Shown one piece after another: positions 8,952 to 17,870 of a DNA stretch of 64,000 bases. Where the stretch lies: positions 62,001-126,000 of the forward strand of contig NZ_BMFU01000006.1 of assembly GCF_014639235.1 (NCBI RefSeq), written 5' to 3'. Each line of letters opens with the position of its first letter. The stretch's first letter is position 1. Position numbers and translations under genes: made by a program. A model generated the notes under the pieces. The model saw only the letters and a list, made by a program, of their open reading frames with translations, was not told where the DNA came from and searched no databases. The stretch comes from Paenibacillus silvae. Its GTDB lineage: Bacteria; Bacillota; Bacilli; Paenibacillales; Paenibacillaceae.

Positions 8952-9645
8952 CGTTCATTCCTCCTTAACATTTGCCTACACCCCTAAGCTATGTATTTGC
9001 CCTATGCACGGACCGGGCTATGGCCCTCATCAGGCTAAAATAGGCGTTTAGCCACTATCCAGATCCAGTCCTTTATTCCTTTTTTTATTTCCTTTTTATT
9101 TCGTTTTATCTCCTCTCATCCCCTATCCTCTTCCTTTCTCACTCGTATATTCCCCACTCCTCTGCTCAATCTTGTATCACCCACTACCTTATCCAGAAAC
9201 GCTCGCCACGACTTCTTTGTTCCACAGCTTTATCACGCGCTGCTCCATCCAGCTCTCTTCACCAACCACTACTTTGCTCTACAATCTGTACCCGAGCTAT
9301 TTTTCCCTTCAGTGTTCATCCTCGCTATTTCGCCATATAACCTTTATTCTCGCTATTTACCCCTTCAATGCTTATCCTTGCTGCTCTCCCTTCAATCCAT
9401 CATTGCCCTCTACCTTCAATCTTCACCATTCTCTCCTTGCAATCTTCATCGCTCTCTACCCTCGCCTGCAATATTTACCATCTGCCCTCCTGCTTTTTCT
9501 GCTACCCTTCCCATCTCCACCTACTCTAACTCCACCCTCTGCCCTCTCGCTCTGCCTGCTGCCTTCCAGACGTCACCACATCCAATCCAGCTTGTCCACA
9601 CAAACCAGAACAAACCCTGCCGGTCACCCGGCAGAGCCCAAACGA
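8952..9645. other. Pyrimidine-rich intergenic stretch
   Basis: On the plus strand, 9060-9600 is strongly C/T-biased, made of short words such as CCTTCAAT, CTCTCCCTTC and CATCGCTCTCTACC. Long open frames here are rich in Ser/Leu/Pro/Phe with no RBS and are a by-product of composition. No gene is supported. Confidence 0.6.
9617..9642 (-). terminator. Terminator of the 36-residue YjcZ-like gene
   Basis: Hairpin CTGCCGG-GTGA-CCGGCAG on the minus strand, followed by a T-rich tract (GGTTTGTT), just after the stop codon at 9646. Confidence 0.6.
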
Positions 9646-9756
9646 TTATACCCAGAAGGATTTTGTGATGATAACCAGCAGAATGAACAGCACCAGAATC
9701 GCTCCAGTCGAAGTCCAGCCACCGTATCCGTAGCCTGTGCCTCTTACTTCGCTCAT
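9646..9756 (-). CDS. YjcZ-family small protein (36 aa)
   Basis: Starts at ATG 9756 with AAAGGAGG about 9 nt upstream. It reads MSEVRGTGYGYGGWTSTG followed by the hydrophobic helix AILVLFILLVIITKSFWV. Length and layout (short Gly/Tyr-rich head, single C-terminal helix) match the YjcZ family, many of which are made during sporulation and are probably membrane- or coat-associated. It is the middle of three tandem paralogues and too short for usual ORF cut-offs. Confidence 0.85.
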   Translation of the reverse strand: MSEVRGTGYGYGGWTSTGAILVLFILLVIITKSFWV

Positions 9757-9799
9757 GTTTATCCCTCCTTTGCATAATCATTAGAGTCGAAATGGTTTA

Positions 9800-9916
9800 T
9801 TAAACCAGGAATGCTTTAGAAATGATAACCAGCAGGATAAAGAGAACCAGAATTGCACCAGTCGAAGTCCATGCTCCGCCAACACCGTAACCTACTCCAC
9901 CTACAACTCCACTCAT
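9800..9916 (-). CDS. YjcZ-family small protein (38 aa)
   Basis: Starts at ATG 9916 with AAGGAGGGG 6-7 nt upstream. The protein begins MSGVVGGVGYGVGGAWTSTG and ends in the helix AILVLFILLVIISKAFLV, nearly identical to its neighbour at 9646-9756. A glycine-rich head and one membrane-type helix are all that can be seen. Probably expressed together with its neighbour, 43 bp away. Confidence 0.85.
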   Translation of the reverse strand: MSGVVGGVGYGVGGAWTSTGAILVLFILLVIISKAFLV

Positions 9917-10927
9917 GTAAACCCCTCCTTCAATTTGAGGTACAATTCACTATATGCATGAGACACACAGCGGACCGGGCTCTTTATAAAAATAGGCTAG
10001 TGAACACAATATCCCACTATAAAAACCAAAATTTAAATATTCATTTAAATTCATATGGATTTATTTACTTATAAAAAACTGCCCAGTGTTAATTTATAAG
10101 ATTTACAGGCTGACTGTTCATATTTCCATTTCAAAAACTGTAGTTTTACGTATACAAATTGGAGTAGATTTCTAACATTGATAACAAAGAAATTCTGATT
10201 AAGCGTACTTGATGAGTTATAATCTCTACAGTTAAGAAAAAAACAGACGATGGAGGAGTAAACACCCTTTCTATAGTTCTTTAAGGAATATAATGATAAT
10301 TATAAATTGGAGACTTACTTGAGGTAGACTGTGCTATTGTAATTGGAGTACCGATTGCCAACTATTCTTTTGAATATCAGGATGAGCGTGGTTGATCCTT
10401 TTGCTCGGAATAAATGAAGGCGTCTTAACTTTGATTTTCTATAAGAAGCGTAGGATGTGTGTCGCCATGTTCGAAATGGTTCGTTCTGATACGTGATAAG
10501 CCAACATTCAGGGGTTGATTTTTCAGGTGGACAACGAGTTATCTTTCCTTTGCCCTCATTGAGTTAGTTAATATCGGTTATAACACATTTTCAAGTACGT
10601 GCTGTACCTTCAGTGCGCCCACACAAATAACTAAAGCGCTCCAATATTCGGTACTACCCGCTTTAGACTTCGCATTTTTATCTTCTAAAGTTAAAAGTCT
10701 TCCTGAATGTTCGCCTACTGTATTGTTGTTGAAGTCTAGATGTCCCTCGTTGTTACAGTGATTTAACAAATAATGAATTGATGTATTTATCGATACTTTT
10801 ACCTATGTTGTATTCTTGGAATTTTAGTTCATTAGGACGAAGAAAATAATGATTTCTTCCTGTGTCAATCAAGCTTTAATGGGGTATTCTTTTCAAGAAG
10901 AATACAATTCACATAGGAGTTGAGAAT
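9917..10927. other. AT-rich intergenic region with possible gene remnant
   Basis: No intact gene with an RBS is visible. On the plus strand, about 10315-10400 reads DLLEVDCAIVIGVPIANYSF and continues after a frame change near 10395 into LILLLGINEGVLTLIFYKKR, which could be a frameshifted remnant of a small membrane protein, but this is weak. The rest is AT-rich, and a promoter for the gene at 10928 presumably lies near its end. Confidence 0.4.
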
Positions 10928-11455
10928 ATGAAATTTAAGAAAGTTGTCCTCGCTTTATCCATAGGTATGTTAGTTGGTTCATCCTCAATGGCTGTGGCAG
11001 CTACCTCACAAAAGGTTCAAGCAACGTTGGCCAACTTTAAAGTCATTGTTAACGGGCAGACCAAAAATGTCACATCTAATCAATTGCTCTACAAGGGAAA
11101 TACATATTTGCAGCTCCGTGAGGCTGCTAAAATTCTTGGTTATGAGGTGAATTACAAAAACGCGAGCAAATCTATTGAGTTTTCTGCAAAAAGTCAGCTT
11201 CAAGCAGATTGGATCACTTTGATTGATCTATCAGAATCCAACGGTTATAAAGTTACTCTTAAAGGAGATTCAGCTGACGTGTACATCATTTCAAAAAATT
11301 TGGATACTCTCCTTACAGTTAACGCTAATGGCCTAAAAGAAGGTGAGGAAAAAACTGTAGCAGATCCTTCGGGTAAAACAATACGTTACAAAAAATTACA
11401 GGGCTCACTCGTTCTGAATCGTGCAGATCTGAAACAAACCGGATTAATTAAATAA
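10928..11455 (+). CDS. Secreted copper-amine-oxidase-N-like stalk domain protein
   Basis: Protein of 175 residues with a clear signal peptide (KFKKVVLALSIGMLVGSSS, cleavage after AVAA about residue 24). Residues 30-90 resemble the copper amine oxidase N-terminal/stalk domain common in Paenibacillus surface proteins: FKVIVNGQTKNV, LLYKGNTYLQLREAAKILGY, VNYKNASKSI. This fold binds at the cell surface and is not an oxidase. The remaining 80 residues are not recognised. TAGGAG is 8 nt before the ATG, and a terminator follows. The gene sits in unusually AT-rich surroundings. Confidence 0.8.
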   Translation: MKFKKVVLALSIGMLVGSSSMAVAATSQKVQATLANFKVIVNGQTKNVTSNQLLYKGNTYLQLREAAKILGYEVNYKNASKSIEFSAKSQLQADWITLIDLSESNGYKVTLKGDSADVYIISKNLDTLLTVNANGLKEGEEKTVADPSGKTIRYKKLQGSLVLNRADLKQTGLIK

Positions 11456-11480
11456 TTAAAACAAACTTTTTTTTCATCAG

Positions 11481-11541
11481 CCACCCCTAAATGCTCATTG
11501 GAGAAGAACTAATCTTCCCCATAACATGTAGGGGTGTTTTT
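11481..11541 (+). terminator. Terminator after the stalk-domain gene
   Basis: Outer stem ACCCCTA / TAGGGGT enclosing an inner GAAGA / TCTTC hairpin, followed by GTTTTTAT. Confidence 0.65.
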
Positions 11542-11586
11542 ATAATGAAAATCAATAATGTTTACTATAGGGACAAAAATAAAATA

Positions 11587-11913
11587 TCAATTTGGTCTGT
11601 TATGCAGCGAGGTCAGCTTGTCCTGTACGGATTGCAGCTTCTGTATGCTGGAGGCATCCGGCTTGTCACGCCGATCATCAATTTTGACAGATGTGGAGAC
11701 ACGCTGGGCTCCTGACAGAAATGGAGCTTCATGCAGAGCCGCGATGGCGGTGAACACTTCGTTCAGCGGACCTTCAATAATGGTGCTCATCGAGGTCAGC
11801 TGGTATGTAATGCCGCGCTGCCTCTCCAATATTTTTTGCATATCCGCTACATAGCTGCTCAGACTGGTGGTTCCTGTTCCAATCGGAATAACCGTTACTT
11901 CTGCGATTGCCAC
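11587..11913 (-). CDS. MTH1187/YqgV-family thiamine-binding protein
   Basis: Protein of 108 residues of the MTH1187 (UPF0045) family. It starts AIAEVTVIPIGTGTTSLSSYVA and contains YQLTSMSTIIEGPLNEVF, both typical; the fold is a ferredoxin-like tetramer that binds thiamine. The start is GTG 11913 with AGGAGG about 9 nt upstream. It appears monocistronic and faces the nrd promoter region. The exact role in thiamine handling is not established for this family. Confidence 0.88.
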   Translation of the reverse strand: MAIAEVTVIPIGTGTTSLSSYVADMQKILERQRGITYQLTSMSTIIEGPLNEVFTAIAALHEAPFLSGAQRVSTSVKIDDRRDKPDASSIQKLQSVQDKLTSLHNRPN

Positions 11914-12088
11914 TTCGCTCTGCCTCCTCTGGGCCCCGATTAACCGTTGCCGCTCAAGTTTTAGTCGAGTTTTGACTCATTTTATTTTACCAGTTAAAAG
12001 CACGCGAATTCAAACTGACGTGATGACGTCATTCAATTTTTTATAATTTTTTTTTCGCATAAACTTCAAATCTTCCAATCCTTTTCCT

Positions 12089-12117
12089 TTGCGGATTCGC
12101 AGCTTAAATGGTATACT
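12089..12117 (+). promoter_or_regulatory. Probable sigma-A promoter of nrdAB
   Basis: TTGCGG at 12089-12094 and TATACT at 12112-12117 with 17-bp spacing. The NrdR-like box lies about 35 bp downstream of the -10. Confidence 0.55.
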
Positions 12118-12152
12118 CGGAATTACGTTTTACTGCTTCACCCCTGTTTACA

Positions 12153-12170
12153 AACACTATATGTTGGGTT
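12153..12170 (+). promoter_or_regulatory. Candidate NrdR box
   Basis: AACACTATATGTTGGGTT resembles the NrdR consensus ACACWATATATWGTGT. NrdR represses ribonucleotide reductase genes and usually binds a pair of boxes about three helix turns apart; a weaker partner, AACAAAATGTAGTAATG, begins about 34 bp downstream (near 12187). Position just after the promoter suits repression. Confidence 0.55.
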
Positions 12171-12673
12171 ACAGTATTCTAACAGCAACAAAATGTAGTA
12201 ATGCCGCTTTACCCCGCTTCTATGGGTCAACCTCTGGAATCTCGCGAAAAACAGGATGAAATCACCTCAAAAGGCACGCCCCTGTAGGTGTAAATCGCTT
12301 TCTCGAAACAGAACTGACACGGAGGTTAACGGGGCTGTTTGGACTGCACCCGGTATCCTTTTTTAGCAGACACGACTTGATCAGACAAAAGCTTACATAC
12401 TGCACCTTGTTCTGTCGGACACCTGAACGGCGATGACAATCAAGAAGCCGCAACATGAACGGGCATTTTCAGCCGGAAGGCAGGGAGAATGCTTTTTGTA
12501 TGGGCACGCTCTGTGTATACACCTTTGTTAATGTGATTCCAGGATGAGTCTGTCACCGCATAAATAGCCGCATTGCAGACCTTATTTTGACTTCATTTGA
12601 GAGTACACCACCCTATTCTTAATTCAAGAATGGTTCAATTTATTTTTTTATCATGTGAAAGCGAGGAATATTC

Positions 12674-15007
12674 ATGCCACAAGTTGTGACCAAGCCGAAC
12701 AATCGCCAGCTTGCTTTTGACGAGATGCGTATCTCGGTGTATGCCGATCGTATCCTGGAAGGACTGGACATGCTCGACAAGGAACGTCTGGTACGCGGAG
12801 TAACCAGCAAGCTTCGTCGTGACGAAGTTACCGGAGACGAGATCAGCAATGCTTTTATGATGAGCGCTCTGGAGCTGGTAACAAAAGAAGAGCCGAACTG
12901 GAAATTTGCAGCAGCGAGATCCCTGCTTACTTCCCTTTACAAAAAAGCGGCAACCAACCGCAGATACAAATCCTACCCGGACGAGCCTTATGGTGCATTC
13001 CACCCGTTGATTGTTGACCTTGTCAAAAAAGGCATCTATCGCGAAGAACTGCTGGAATGTTACACCAAGGAACAGATTGACGAGCTTGCGGAGTGCATCG
13101 ACTATCGCAACGATCTGCTCTTCGATTACATCGGCCTGCTCACCCTGGCAGAACGTTACCTCGCCAATGATTTTGATGGAAAAGTGATGGAACTGCCGCA
13201 GGAGCGCTACATGATCATTGCGATGTACCTGATGCATCAGGAGCCTGCGGAGAAACGTATGGACCTGGTCAAAGAAGCGTACTGGGCAATGAGCAACATG
13301 TACATGACGGCAGCTACACCGACAATGTCCAATGCGGGTAAAAAGGTAGCCGGGCAGCTCTCCAGCTGCTTCATCGACACGGTAGACGATTCTCTGGAAG
13401 GCATCTTTGATTCCAATACAGACGTAGCCCGTTTGAGTAAAATGGGCGGTGGTATCGGCGTTTATCTTGGTAAGGTCAGAGCGCGCGGTTCAGACATCCG
13501 CGGTCACAAAAACACAAGCTCGGGCGTTATCCCATGGATTCGCCAGTTGAACAACACAGCAGTAAGCGTAGACCAGCTCGGAACGCGTAAAGGCGCAATC
13601 GCGGTATACCTGGATGTTTTCCACAAAGACATTCTGGCATTCCTCGACCTGAAGCTGAATAACGGTGACGAGCGGATGCGCGCACATGACGTTTTCCACG
13701 GTGTCTGCCTGCCTGACCTGTTCATGGAGCGTGTCGCAAGCCGTGGTGAATGGAGCCTGTTCTGTCCGCATGAAACGAAAAAAGTCATGGGCTGGAAAGA
13801 CGAGAACGGCCGCGCACTGGGTCTGGAGGATTTCTACGATGAGTCCTTCGGTGCAGGAACATTCCGCGAAAAATATGAGGAAGCCGTGAATCACCCACTG
13901 CTGTCCCGTATTACGGTACAAGCGATTGACATCATGAAACGTGTGATGAAATCACAGCTGGAAACAGGTACGCCGTACATGTTCTACCGTGATACTGTCA
14001 ACCGTGCGAACCCTAACCGCGCACATGGCATGGTGTACTCGTCCAACCTGTGTACAGAAATTATGCAGAACCAATCCGCTACTGTCGTGGAAAAAGAAGA
14101 GCTGGTGACCAAGGATGGACAAACTCGCATCGTGATCTCCAAAGTGCCTGGCGACTTCGTGGTCTGCAACCTGAACTCGATCCACCTGGCTCGCGCCGTA
14201 CCTCATAACGTACTGGAGCGCCTGATTCCGATTCAGGTTCGTATGCTGGACAACGTCATCGACATTAACAACATCGAGGTGCTTCAAGCTCAGTACACCA
14301 ACAGCCAGTACCGCGCGGTTGGTCTGGGAACCTTCGGACTGCATCACCTGCTTGCGCTGGAAGGCATTCGCTGGGAGTCTGAGGAAGCTGTCACTTATAA
14401 CGATAATCTGTACGAAAAAATCAACTACCTGCTCGTACAAGCCAGCATGGAGCTGTCCAAGGAAAAAGGACATTATCCGAAGTTCAAAGGCTCGGACTGG
14501 GAGAGCGGTCATTACTTTGACCAACGCGAGTACACAACAGGTGAGCGCGTAGGTAAATATGTAACTACAGAGCAGTGGAAAGAGCTGCAGGCTGAAGTGA
14601 AGCAAAACGGCGTGCGTAACGCCTGGATGTTTGCTATCGCACCGAACGGTTCTACATCCATCATTGCTGGTTCAACAGCAAGCATCGACCCGCTCTACGA
14701 GCTGTTGTCTTATGAAGAAAAAACAACATACAAAATTGCCAACCCGGCACCGGATCTATCCGAAAAAACGATCTGGTACTACAAGACAGCATTTATGGTC
14801 GATCAGCATGCTTCCATCAATATGGCGGCTGCCCGTCAGCGTCACGTTGATCAGGGCCAAAGCTTCAACCTGTATGTTCGTCCGGATATCAAAGCAACCG
14901 AGTTCCTGGAGCTGCATCTGCACGCCTGGAGAGCCGGCATGAAATCCACGTATTACGTTCGAAGCCGTGCGTTAACGATCGAGGAATGTGATTCCTGCGC
15001 TAGCTGA
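12674..15007 (+). CDS. nrdA: Class I ribonucleoside-diphosphate reductase, alpha subunit
   Basis: Protein of 777 residues, the large catalytic subunit that reduces ribonucleoside diphosphates. Residues 1-90 look like an N-terminal ATP-cone. The first redox cysteine is in GQLSSCFIDTV, the radical motif is NLCTEI with the catalytic Asn/Cys/Glu, and the second active-site Cys is in VVCNLNSI. The C-terminal redox pair is ECDSCAS. AAAGCGAGG precedes the ATG by about 8 nt. It is followed after 231 bp by nrdB, without an nrdI or nrdH gene between, which argues for a class Ia-like rather than a classical Bacillus nrdIEF operon. Confidence 0.95.
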   Translation: MPQVVTKPNNRQLAFDEMRISVYADRILEGLDMLDKERLVRGVTSKLRRDEVTGDEISNAFMMSALELVTKEEPNWKFAAARSLLTSLYKKAATNRRYKSYPDEPYGAFHPLIVDLVKKGIYREELLECYTKEQIDELAECIDYRNDLLFDYIGLLTLAERYLANDFDGKVMELPQERYMIIAMYLMHQEPAEKRMDLVKEAYWAMSNMYMTAATPTMSNAGKKVAGQLSSCFIDTVDDSLEGIFDSNTDVARLSKMGGGIGVYLGKVRARGSDIRGHKNTSSGVIPWIRQLNNTAVSVDQLGTRKGAIAVYLDVFHKDILAFLDLKLNNGDERMRAHDVFHGVCLPDLFMERVASRGEWSLFCPHETKKVMGWKDENGRALGLEDFYDESFGAGTFREKYEEAVNHPLLSRITVQAIDIMKRVMKSQLETGTPYMFYRDTVNRANPNRAHGMVYSSNLCTEIMQNQSATVVEKEELVTKDGQTRIVISKVPGDFVVCNLNSIHLARAVPHNVLERLIPIQVRMLDNVIDINNIEVLQAQYTNSQYRAVGLGTFGLHHLLALEGIRWESEEAVTYNDNLYEKINYLLVQASMELSKEKGHYPKFKGSDWESGHYFDQREYTTGERVGKYVTTEQWKELQAEVKQNGVRNAWMFAIAPNGSTSIIAGSTASIDPLYELLSYEEKTTYKIANPAPDLSEKTIWYYKTAFMVDQHASINMAAARQRHVDQGQSFNLYVRPDIKATEFLELHLHAWRAGMKSTYYVRSRALTIEECDSCAS

Positions 15008-15238
15008 TCGGCATAAGGATTGTAACATCGTGATAGGAATGGGTAGCCCCATCCCGCCACGCTGACCATGATGACCACCGGGGCATCCTGTTTTGAATGC
15101 AAAATAGTGTTGCCCTGGTTCTTTTTTGCCCAAAACCTGACCACAGCATCGCAAGATGTTAAACATATGCCAAGACAGTACAGGCTTGTTCTGTCATCGT
15201 TTTTTATAGTGTAAATTCTTTCAAGGAGTGAACGGATT

Positions 15239-16270
15239 ATGCAAGTACAGAAAATTTTCAATACCGAAGCCCCTAACCAATCGACCCGTATTATTGAAGG
15301 TGAATGCTCGGGTATCCTGAACTGGAACGACATTCGTATGCCTCATATGTATAAATTGTACAAAGTACTGCTGCTCAACCACTGGATCGCTGACGAGATT
15401 CCAATGTCCAAGGATGCTTCCCAATTTGCTCAGCTGGACGACGAGGAGAAACGTACGTTCAAAATCAACATCTCCCTGCTGGCTGTACTGGATTCCATGC
15501 AGACGATGTTTGTTGGTGACGTGAAACGTTACTTTACGGATTCTTCGCTTGAAGCGATCTCCGCGATTATCGGACAACAGGAAGTTGTGCATAACCAATC
15601 CTACTCCTACGTGCTGTCTTCCATCGTATCCGATCAGGAGCAAAAAGAGATTTTTGAATATTGGAAGCATGATCCGGTGCTGCTGGACCGCAACCGTTTC
15701 ATCGCAGACATCTACCAAAGCTTCCGGGACAACCCGTCTCCACAAACGTTCTTCCAAGCTATGGTAGCTGACCTGATTCTGGAGGGTATCTTCTTCTATA
15801 GTACGTTTGCGTTCTTCTATAACCTGGCTCGTGACCAGAAAATGATGGCAACCAGCCAAATGATCTCGTACATCCAGCGGGATGAGAACCAGCACTGCTA
15901 CTTCTTCGCTGAAGTGTTCAAGCAACTGCTTGTAGACTTCCCTGAGCTCAACACACCGGAGAACATGGATTACGTGTACAAAACGATTGACCGTGCCGTT
16001 GAGCTTGAAACCAACTGGGCACACTACACGCTCAGCAACGTTCGCGGCATCGACCTTAATGAGCTGGAAGATTACATTAAATACACAGCGAACAAACGCC
16101 TGCGTCTGATGGGTATGGAAAAAGCGTATGAAGGCGTTGACGTGAACTGCATGCCTTGGATCAAACCATTCTCCGACGAAGCGCTGAACGCAACGAAAAC
16201 CGACTTCTTCGAAGCCAAATCCCGTAACTACGGTAAAGTGGGCGACGATAACGGATTTGACGATCTGTAA
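15239..16270 (+). CDS. nrdB: Class I ribonucleoside-diphosphate reductase, beta subunit
   Basis: R2 protein of 343 residues that stores the radical used by NrdA. Metal ligands and the radical Tyr are seen in order: D in LDSMQTMF, E-x2-H-x3-Y in EVVHNQSY (Tyr radical present), E in LEGIFF, and E..H in RDENQHCYFF. So it is a conventional Tyr-radical di-metal subunit. The C-terminus ends acidic (DDNGFDDL), as needed for docking to the large subunit. AAGGAGTG precedes the ATG by about 8 nt. The 231-bp gap from nrdA contains possible hairpins but no gene. A strong terminator follows. Confidence 0.95.
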   Translation: MQVQKIFNTEAPNQSTRIIEGECSGILNWNDIRMPHMYKLYKVLLLNHWIADEIPMSKDASQFAQLDDEEKRTFKINISLLAVLDSMQTMFVGDVKRYFTDSSLEAISAIIGQQEVVHNQSYSYVLSSIVSDQEQKEIFEYWKHDPVLLDRNRFIADIYQSFRDNPSPQTFFQAMVADLILEGIFFYSTFAFFYNLARDQKMMATSQMISYIQRDENQHCYFFAEVFKQLLVDFPELNTPENMDYVYKTIDRAVELETNWAHYTLSNVRGIDLNELEDYIKYTANKRLRLMGMEKAYEGVDVNCMPWIKPFSDEALNATKTDFFEAKSRNYGKVGDDNGFDDL

Positions 16271-16380
16271 AAGTATTCGAGCGGACAGGTCCTGATCGAG
16301 AAAATGGTGTACTGCTCGCATCCATACACAGGATCTTTGTGAGTACCCTGCTGATCTTGAGAACCACTGTCTGCTATTTA

Positions 16381-16435
16381 AACACTCTCTCATGCTGGAG
16401 GCTTAACGTCTGCCAGCATGGAGAGTGTTTTTTTG
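16381..16435 (+). terminator. Terminator of the nrdAB operon
   Basis: Long stem AACACTCTCTCATGCTGG / CCAGCATGGAGAGTGTT with one mismatch, followed by TTTTTT. Confidence 0.88.
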
Positions 16436-16500
16436 TCTCTAAACCTTGTAAAATAGTTGGAAGAGCTTCATATTCTTTCAATATGAAATGAGGTCTAATC

Positions 16501-17850
16501 ATGGAAAAAGAATTGTTGGAACAAGTCAATACCTGGCATGCAGAAGAAAACTATGCTCTCATTGTTAAGCGTCTTGAAGAGTTGCCTGAATCCGAGAAGG
16601 ATTATGAAACAATCGGTCAACTGGCGAGAGCGTATAACAATCTGGGAGATTATCGAAAGGCAATCAAGCTGTTATTTGATATCAAGGATCATGGTCAATC
16701 AGACCCTTTATGGCAGTACCGTTTGGGCTATGCTTATTATCATATTGCTGAATACAAGCTTGCACAGACAGCTTTTGAAGAAGCTGATCGACTTGAGCCC
16801 AACGATGAGTCCACCCTGGAATTCCTGAACTGGATTCGCCCCAGAGCAGCTAAAATGGATCGCGATCGCCTTCGCTGGCAGGAAGAACAGGCTGAGTGGG
16901 AGCAAAGCGGAACACTAAACCAACTCCAGACTGCTTCAGGTACATACGATCCGGCTGTCTTCTGGCAGCAGAGCGATTATGCACGTGACAATCACGTGTC
17001 TGCACCTTTTGACGAAGCAATGGTTCAATCGATTGAAGAGGAGCTCGGCTACAAGCTTCCAACTTCCTATATTCAGCTGATGACCGCACAGAATGGCGGT
17101 GTACCCGCACGCACAACGTTCCCGACTCAAGAGGGTACAAGTTGGGCTGAGAATCATATCGCCATTTCAAGCATCATGGGTATTGGACGGGATAAGATGT
17201 ATTCCCTTGGTGGAGAGTTCGGTAGTCGCTTTATGATCGAAGATTGGGGATACCCTGACCTCGGAGTTGTCATCTGTGACTGCCCTTCCGCGGGTCATGA
17301 CGTGGTTATGCTCGACTATCGCTTCTGCGGCCCCCAGGGCGAGCCTTGTGTCGTTCATGTGGATCAGGAGAGCGATTACGAGATTACTTATCTGTCGCCC
17401 AATTTCGAAGTGTTTATCCGCGGGCTGCTGGATGAAGAGGATTTTGAGCTACTGGACGAAGAAGAAGCAATTACCGCTGTATTCACAGAAAACCAGAGCA
17501 CGACAGCGTTCTCCAAAGAAGCCATTACCCCGTTTAAGTTCATTGATTCAGGCAGTGGTTCCTATTCTGTCATTTTAAATGCAGGCTCCTATTTACAGGA
17601 TGTCTTTGATACACGCGCAGATGAAGGATTCGAAGGCGGCGGGTATGACTGGGCCTCTCTTGCAGCTGTGTTTCTTGAAGAAAAGATGCCGCATCTGACT
17701 TCAGTTATTCGTTTCGATCCCGAAGCTGACATGTTCTGTGCGTATACAAATGATAAAGAAGCACTTATTACCTTTATTCTTGGATTCAAGCAGGCGTGTG
17801 AGCAGCACGATCTTATTATTGACCTGTTTTCCAGAGCTGAGCTTGATTAA
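16501..17850 (+). CDS. TPR-SUKH-Imm51 fusion protein
   Basis: Protein of 449 residues with three parts. Residues 1-115 are TPR-like (AYNNLGDYRKAIKLLFD, YRLGYAYYHIAEYKLAQTAF). Residues about 165-315 are a SMI1/KNR4 (SUKH) domain (IEEELGYKLPTSYIQLMTAQNGG ... in the usual form, then DWGYPDLGVVICDCPSAGHD). Residues about 350-449 match the Imm51 immunity family (VILNAGSYLQDVFDTRADEG, GGYDWASLAAVFLEEKMP, DLFSRAELD). SUKH and Imm51 are both known as toxin-immunity domains, so this may be a multi-immunity protein, although no toxin gene is adjacent. The ATG lies 20 bp before a kinase-like gene on the same strand. Confidence 0.75.
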   Translation: MEKELLEQVNTWHAEENYALIVKRLEELPESEKDYETIGQLARAYNNLGDYRKAIKLLFDIKDHGQSDPLWQYRLGYAYYHIAEYKLAQTAFEEADRLEPNDESTLEFLNWIRPRAAKMDRDRLRWQEEQAEWEQSGTLNQLQTASGTYDPAVFWQQSDYARDNHVSAPFDEAMVQSIEEELGYKLPTSYIQLMTAQNGGVPARTTFPTQEGTSWAENHIAISSIMGIGRDKMYSLGGEFGSRFMIEDWGYPDLGVVICDCPSAGHDVVMLDYRFCGPQGEPCVVHVDQESDYEITYLSPNFEVFIRGLLDEEDFELLDEEEAITAVFTENQSTTAFSKEAITPFKFIDSGSGSYSVILNAGSYLQDVFDTRADEGFEGGGYDWASLAAVFLEEKMPHLTSVIRFDPEADMFCAYTNDKEALITFILGFKQACEQHDLIIDLFSRAELD

Positions 17851-17870
17851 GCAGAGATAAGGAGCCTTCT

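Larger units (their letters stand above)
11914..12673. other. Intergenic region and long nrd leader
   Basis: Holds the divergent promoter side of the thiamine-binding gene (a TGACGTGATGACGTCA palindromic stretch lies near 12020), the probable nrd promoter (12089-12117) and about 540 nt of leader before nrdA. The leader contains several G/C-rich possible stems (for example around 12275-12340, GCCCCTGTAGGTG) but matches no riboswitch that I can name. Confidence 0.5.

Noticed and set aside
9172..9777. 201-codon Ser/Leu/Pro-rich plus-strand frame
   Set aside because: Follows from the C/T-biased tract, has no RBS, and overlaps a genuine YjcZ-like gene on the other strand.
12262..12456. 64-codon minus-strand frame in the nrd leader
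   Set aside because: No RBS and atypical composition; more likely leader RNA on the other strand.
15221..16393. 390-codon minus-strand frame opposite nrdB
   Set aside because: Exact antisense shadow of a well-conserved R2 gene; no RBS and no recognisable domain.
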